Positions 60,906 to 64,000 of a stretch of DNA of 64,000 nucleotides are shown here, piece by piece (the stretch's first letter is position 1; every line of letters starts with the position of its first letter). The translations under genes and the position numbers were made by a program. Origin of the DNA: Physcomitrium patens (lineage: Eukaryota > Streptophyta > Bryopsida > Funariales > Funariaceae). The notes beneath the pieces were generated by a model. The model was not told the DNA's origin. It saw only the letters and a program-made list of their open reading frames with translations, and did not search any database. Where the stretch lies: the NCBI RefSeq assembly GCF_000002425.4, contig NC_037263.1, forward strand, positions 5,332,959 to 5,396,958. Reading direction: 5' to 3'.

Positions 60906-62175
60906 TGTCGTATTACGTGCTTTCCTGCTCGAAAACATGCCAGGCGTCTGGCTGTAGAAGGTAGTATGGAGATTCGTCGATAGTTAAATAGTCTATCAGT
61001 TTTGACTGCTGGAATATAAACGACTGCAACAATGTACCATAAATCTATACGGATGCTCTTCGACTGCTTGTCGAAGTCTTTTTTGTCCCAGCCGGTAGGT
61101 CTCTAGACGTTACAGAGAACCCCGAACAACCCAAACTGTTAATCTTCAATACCGCTTTGTACTTACGATCTTATATCCACTGACTGTCTTGTTAGATTAA
61201 CTCAATAAATTTCATTCACTCCGCATACTCAATCCTATAGACGCCCTTTTAATCCTTCAATCACAAACGTAACTCGATTTCACAAAACAGTCAAGAGTAT
61301 TCAAACCCACTTCATTAAAAGTCTCGATTCACCATTACAATACTGACTTCAGCAGCGATTGCCTCAGCCTTCCCAAAACTCTACGAAGAAGAAAAATCCA
61401 AATTCTATGTCTTTCCTTCCCCAACCCAAAGCATGAAGCTCCTCTCTCTAATCCCTTTGATCTTCAAAAACCTCCAATGAAAAAATAACTAGTAACCTTG
61501 CAAAAGCTTGAAAACTAGCTCCCCTCCGATTCCCAGAGAAAAAAAAAAACCCCTCCCCTTCAAAACTATATCCCCCCTAACCTTATCCTCTGAATTTCTT
61601 CAATCTTCCATCTTAGATCCGGAATTGGCTCCCACCGTCAAACTTGGATCCAAAATTGGCTCTCGTCGTCAGAGCTTTCTCCTCCGTTTTTACCTTTAAG
61701 AAATCCATTTACCGAAAACAACGTTCCCTGAAACGGCACAGAGAACAGGACAGCCTGAAACAGAATCGAACCCCGTAATCGGGACCACATTGAGGTGCCC
61801 GACCAATTCAGGTCCCATATTGGGTAAGATGCCCGTAATAACCTGGATGTTCCCATAATTAGATTGCATTGGGTTGACCGGCCAATTCAGGTCTCATATT
61901 GGATAAGAGGACCCGGATTGGATTCTCGAAATTAGATCCAATTGGCTCTTCGAACCCGTCGTGTGAATTGGTCCTTCTCTTCCTGCTGACTCCCGTTATT
62001 GGAATCGAATGGAGCATTTCAGTATGCCCTGGCTGACTGTAACGGAGTGACTAAACCTGACCACTGAGTATTTGTACTAGAGTTGGTCGATGCTCCCAAT
62101 ATTCGAGGTAACTGAATATTAATAAAATTCTCCTTTCTTTTTATTTTCACTGTATACTCGTGTTACAACACGACA
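60906..62175 (-). repeat. Gypsy D 5' LTR
   Basis: 1270 bp, same ends as 52,355-53,623, followed on the right by the CCGT duplication at 62,176-62,179. Confidence 0.94.
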
Positions 62176-62619
62176 CCGTCCCAGTACAGAATTCTTTTTC
62201 ACAACTAAGATTGCTTAGGGTCACTCCTACACAACAGTAGTTTTATATAATAATTAAAGTCGGGAATAGTCTTACTTGAGGTGATACTTTAGCAAGGATT
62301 CCTCCTTTAGTTGTTTCTATTTTGTTTACCTTCTTTTTCGAAAGGTATTTAAGTAGGTTGCAGGTAGAAGAGCCAAAAATTTAAATTGTTGGAGAATTGG
62401 ATAGATTAAAAGTCACGCTAAGTTAAACGGTATGTCTATAGTCATGTAGATGCATCATTCTATTAGATCTAAACAACCCAGCCTATCTTCACTTATAAGA
62501 AATCTTAAATCTCTTGGAAAGAAAAATAAATCAAAGCTCAAAAAAGTAGAGATTCAATCATTGGTCAAAAAATCCTCACTTCCAACATTAGAAGACATTT
62601 TCATATCAAATCCAATTGA

Positions 62620-64000
62620 ATGAAGTTTGGACAAGGAAATAAGAGAGAGAAGATTGAATCCTAACTCTTCTAACTTAGTTCTAAGGATAAATCAAGAGAG
62701 AGACGAGTCAACACATCTCTCTCCTCCAATGGAATGTAAAAGAGAATCTACACCTACTCTTTTATACATCAACCCCTTGGTTCAACCAAGAAGCTTGCCA
62801 ATAGTAATTCCTAAGGATTTACAAGCAACTCCTATGCCCCATAACCTCTCTATATTTAAAGGGACTAGAAATGATGATCCATTGGCACACGTAGAAAGAT
62901 TTATGGAACTTCTCACGATGTATTTAATAACCAATCCGGGTTATTATCTACTATGGTTTTCAAGTACCCTAAAAAATGGAGCTTATGAATAGTATAGAAA
63001 CCACCCCCTTAAAATCTTTAAGAACTAGGACATGCTTATGAAAGTATTCTTGAAAAAGTTCAGGCCAAAAATAGGGCAAAGTAAAGCCCTCACAGCCCTT
63101 TCTTCTTTGAGACAAGGAAAAGGAGAAGAAATCATGGAATACATTTGGCGATTTGAGCTTGTAGTAACTAGATTTGTCAAAACTCTTCTCATGGATAATA
63201 CCCTCATTCATTGCTTTATTCAAAGATTTAATAGTGAGGGAACAATTCGAGAAATCCTCATGAGAAGACCACGTAATTTAGAGGAGGTCAAAAAGTTAGC
63301 TCAAGTAATTAAAAATATTGATAAGTAGCAAGAGCAAATGTGGAAGAAGGAAGATCATAGAATACCTAGCTTCATCCCAATACATGCTAGAAATATAGAA
63401 AATTTCCAAGGACATTCATATGGGATTGAGGGAATCCAATTTCAACCTAAGTACTACTATCCAACACCTTTGGAGGTTAGATTGTCTTTCAACCTTCCTG
63501 AATTGACATACCCACAATATAGGAATAGATGGAAGGAGGACTTTAAGAATGAAGTCGTTCAAAGGTAAAGGGGGTATCAAAATGAACTTATCCAAGAAAT
63601 GAAGGCTATGCAAGAATAAATAATTTTTTTAATTAAGAGTCAAAATCCAAAGCAAATCCCACCTCTTATAGAATCTGGTAGATACACCTCAGGGCTTTGT
63701 TATACTCAATGCGGCTAGTCAGAGTATAGAAGTCAATTTTATTCAAACTAACAAAAATATCAGCAAAATCAAAGAAGGCCACAATTGTATGCTCCACGTC
63801 ATAAATATCATAGTATAATAAGTTCCAATTTTAAATTCCAACCTCGAGAAAATTCTACCCAAGGCTTCAAAAACCTACAATGGTAATAATATGAGGTGCA
63901 CCATCTTTGCAAAAAAAAACATCTGCTACGGAATTATTGGATAGATAATAGGATAGTATGTGGAAATTGTGGAAGAAACCATCCAACAGATGTGCATAGG
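62620..64000 (+). pseudogene. Gypsy G gag region, continues beyond the window
   Basis: A plus-strand retrotransposon gag domain. Recognisable stretches are ATPMPHNLSIFKGTRNDDPL near 62.83-62.88 kb, VERFMELLTMYLITNPGYY near 62.89-62.95 kb, and EIMEYIWRFELVVTRFVKTL near 63.13-63.19 kb. REILMRRPRNLEEVKKLAQV near 63.25-63.31 kb and a CGNCGRNH knuckle near 63.96 kb follow. Belongs to the element whose leader is at 51.64-52.35 kb. Confidence 0.8.

Larger units (their letters stand above)
52355..62175 (-). mobile_element. Ty3/gypsy element D, TSD CCGT, youngest-looking element
   Basis: LTRs at 52,355-53,623 (1269 bp) and 60,906-62,175 (1270 bp) are mid-90s percent identical by eye. The element is flanked by CCGT at 52,351-52,354 and 62,176-62,179. 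In minus-strand order: LTR, a candidate primer site TGGTGAACTCGACGTG starting about five bases inside, gag, protease, reverse transcriptase, RNase H, integrase, a purine tract AGAGGGGGTGGA, and LTR. No chromodomain was recognised at the integrase end. A same-family solo LTR in inverse orientation sits in RT (56,365-57,665). Apart from that it has only a few breaks. Confidence 0.95.
51642..64000 (+). mobile_element. Ty3/gypsy element G, split by gypsy D, runs past the window end
   Basis: Left piece 51,642-52,354: a primer-binding-like site TGGTGCGTTTGCTAGGAGA at 51,645-51,663, resembling the TGGCGCCGTTGCCGGGGA type of Tat/Athila-like plant elements, then leader sequence. Right piece 62,180-64,000: leader and gag. 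The pieces are separated exactly by gypsy D with its CCGT duplication. Gag starts near 62.63 kb and includes DPLAHVERFMELL, a FRPKIGQSKALTALSSLRQG stretch and a zinc-knuckle-like CGNCGRNHPTDVH near 63.96 kb. Pol would lie beyond the window. It is decayed, with several breaks. Confidence 0.75.

Noticed and set aside
1-64000. CRISPR arrays, bacterial operons, rRNA or complete tRNA genes
   Set aside because: No regularly spaced repeats, no rRNA-like blocks and no full tRNA cloverleaf were seen; introns and retroelements show a eukaryotic nuclear window.

Overview
The window looks like nuclear DNA of a land plant, possibly a bryophyte. The evidence is a plant-type chloroplast ADP-glucose pyrophosphorylase small-subunit gene with short GT-AG introns (about 150-325 nt), a plant ALP1/HARBI1-like gene, and plant-style Ty3 and Ty1-copia elements and Helitrons. 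The genes sit in islands of balanced base composition; nearly everything else is AT-rich, transposon-derived and heavily decayed. The bryophyte guess rests on intron size and element style and is tentative.

Layout: 0.45-4.9 kb, a 5'-LTR-bearing fragment of a chromovirus-like Ty3 element (gypsy A, minus strand). 4.9-11.85 kb, a decayed copy of a second Ty3 family (element B), split by two solo LTRs of its own family. 11.85-16.6 kb, a host island with a possible small-membrane-protein exon (12.5 kb) and an intact three-exon ALP1/HARBI1-like gene (14.08-15.94 kb, minus). 16.61-30.57 kb, a Ty1-copia element with an exact CAAAC duplication. It contains a chromovirus (gypsy C, 21.05-29.27 kb, duplication GCATC), which itself contains a solo LTR (22.83-24.67 kb). 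32.09-35.51 kb, an intact nine-exon AGPase small-subunit gene coding for 524 aa. 37.6-45.3 kb, a minus-strand Helitron RepHel fossil cut by at least three insertions. 46.2-49.1 kb, the 3' part of another chromovirus (gypsy F). 49.2-50.3 kb, a plus-strand Helitron helicase fragment. 51.6-64 kb, a further Ty3 element (gypsy G), with leader at 51.6-52.35 kb and gag at 62.6-64 kb. It is split by the youngest-looking element, gypsy D (52,355-62,175, minus), which itself carries an inverted solo LTR.

Only two complete host genes are well supported. With the copia insertion subtracted, they are divergently transcribed and their start codons lie about 2.2 kb apart. AGPase makes the ADP-glucose used for starch in plastids. 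The ALP1-like protein is a transposase-derived, probably nuclear protein, and no functional link between the two is visible.

The most interesting signals are in the repeats. All observed target duplications of the element B/D family are 4 bp and fit [A/C]CGT once CpG decay is allowed for. A hairpin just downstream of the LTR TATA box is kept, with compensatory base-pair changes, in three related chromovirus copies. Gypsy D has integrase and RT sequence resembling fungal Ty3 elements. All identities quoted are estimates by eye.
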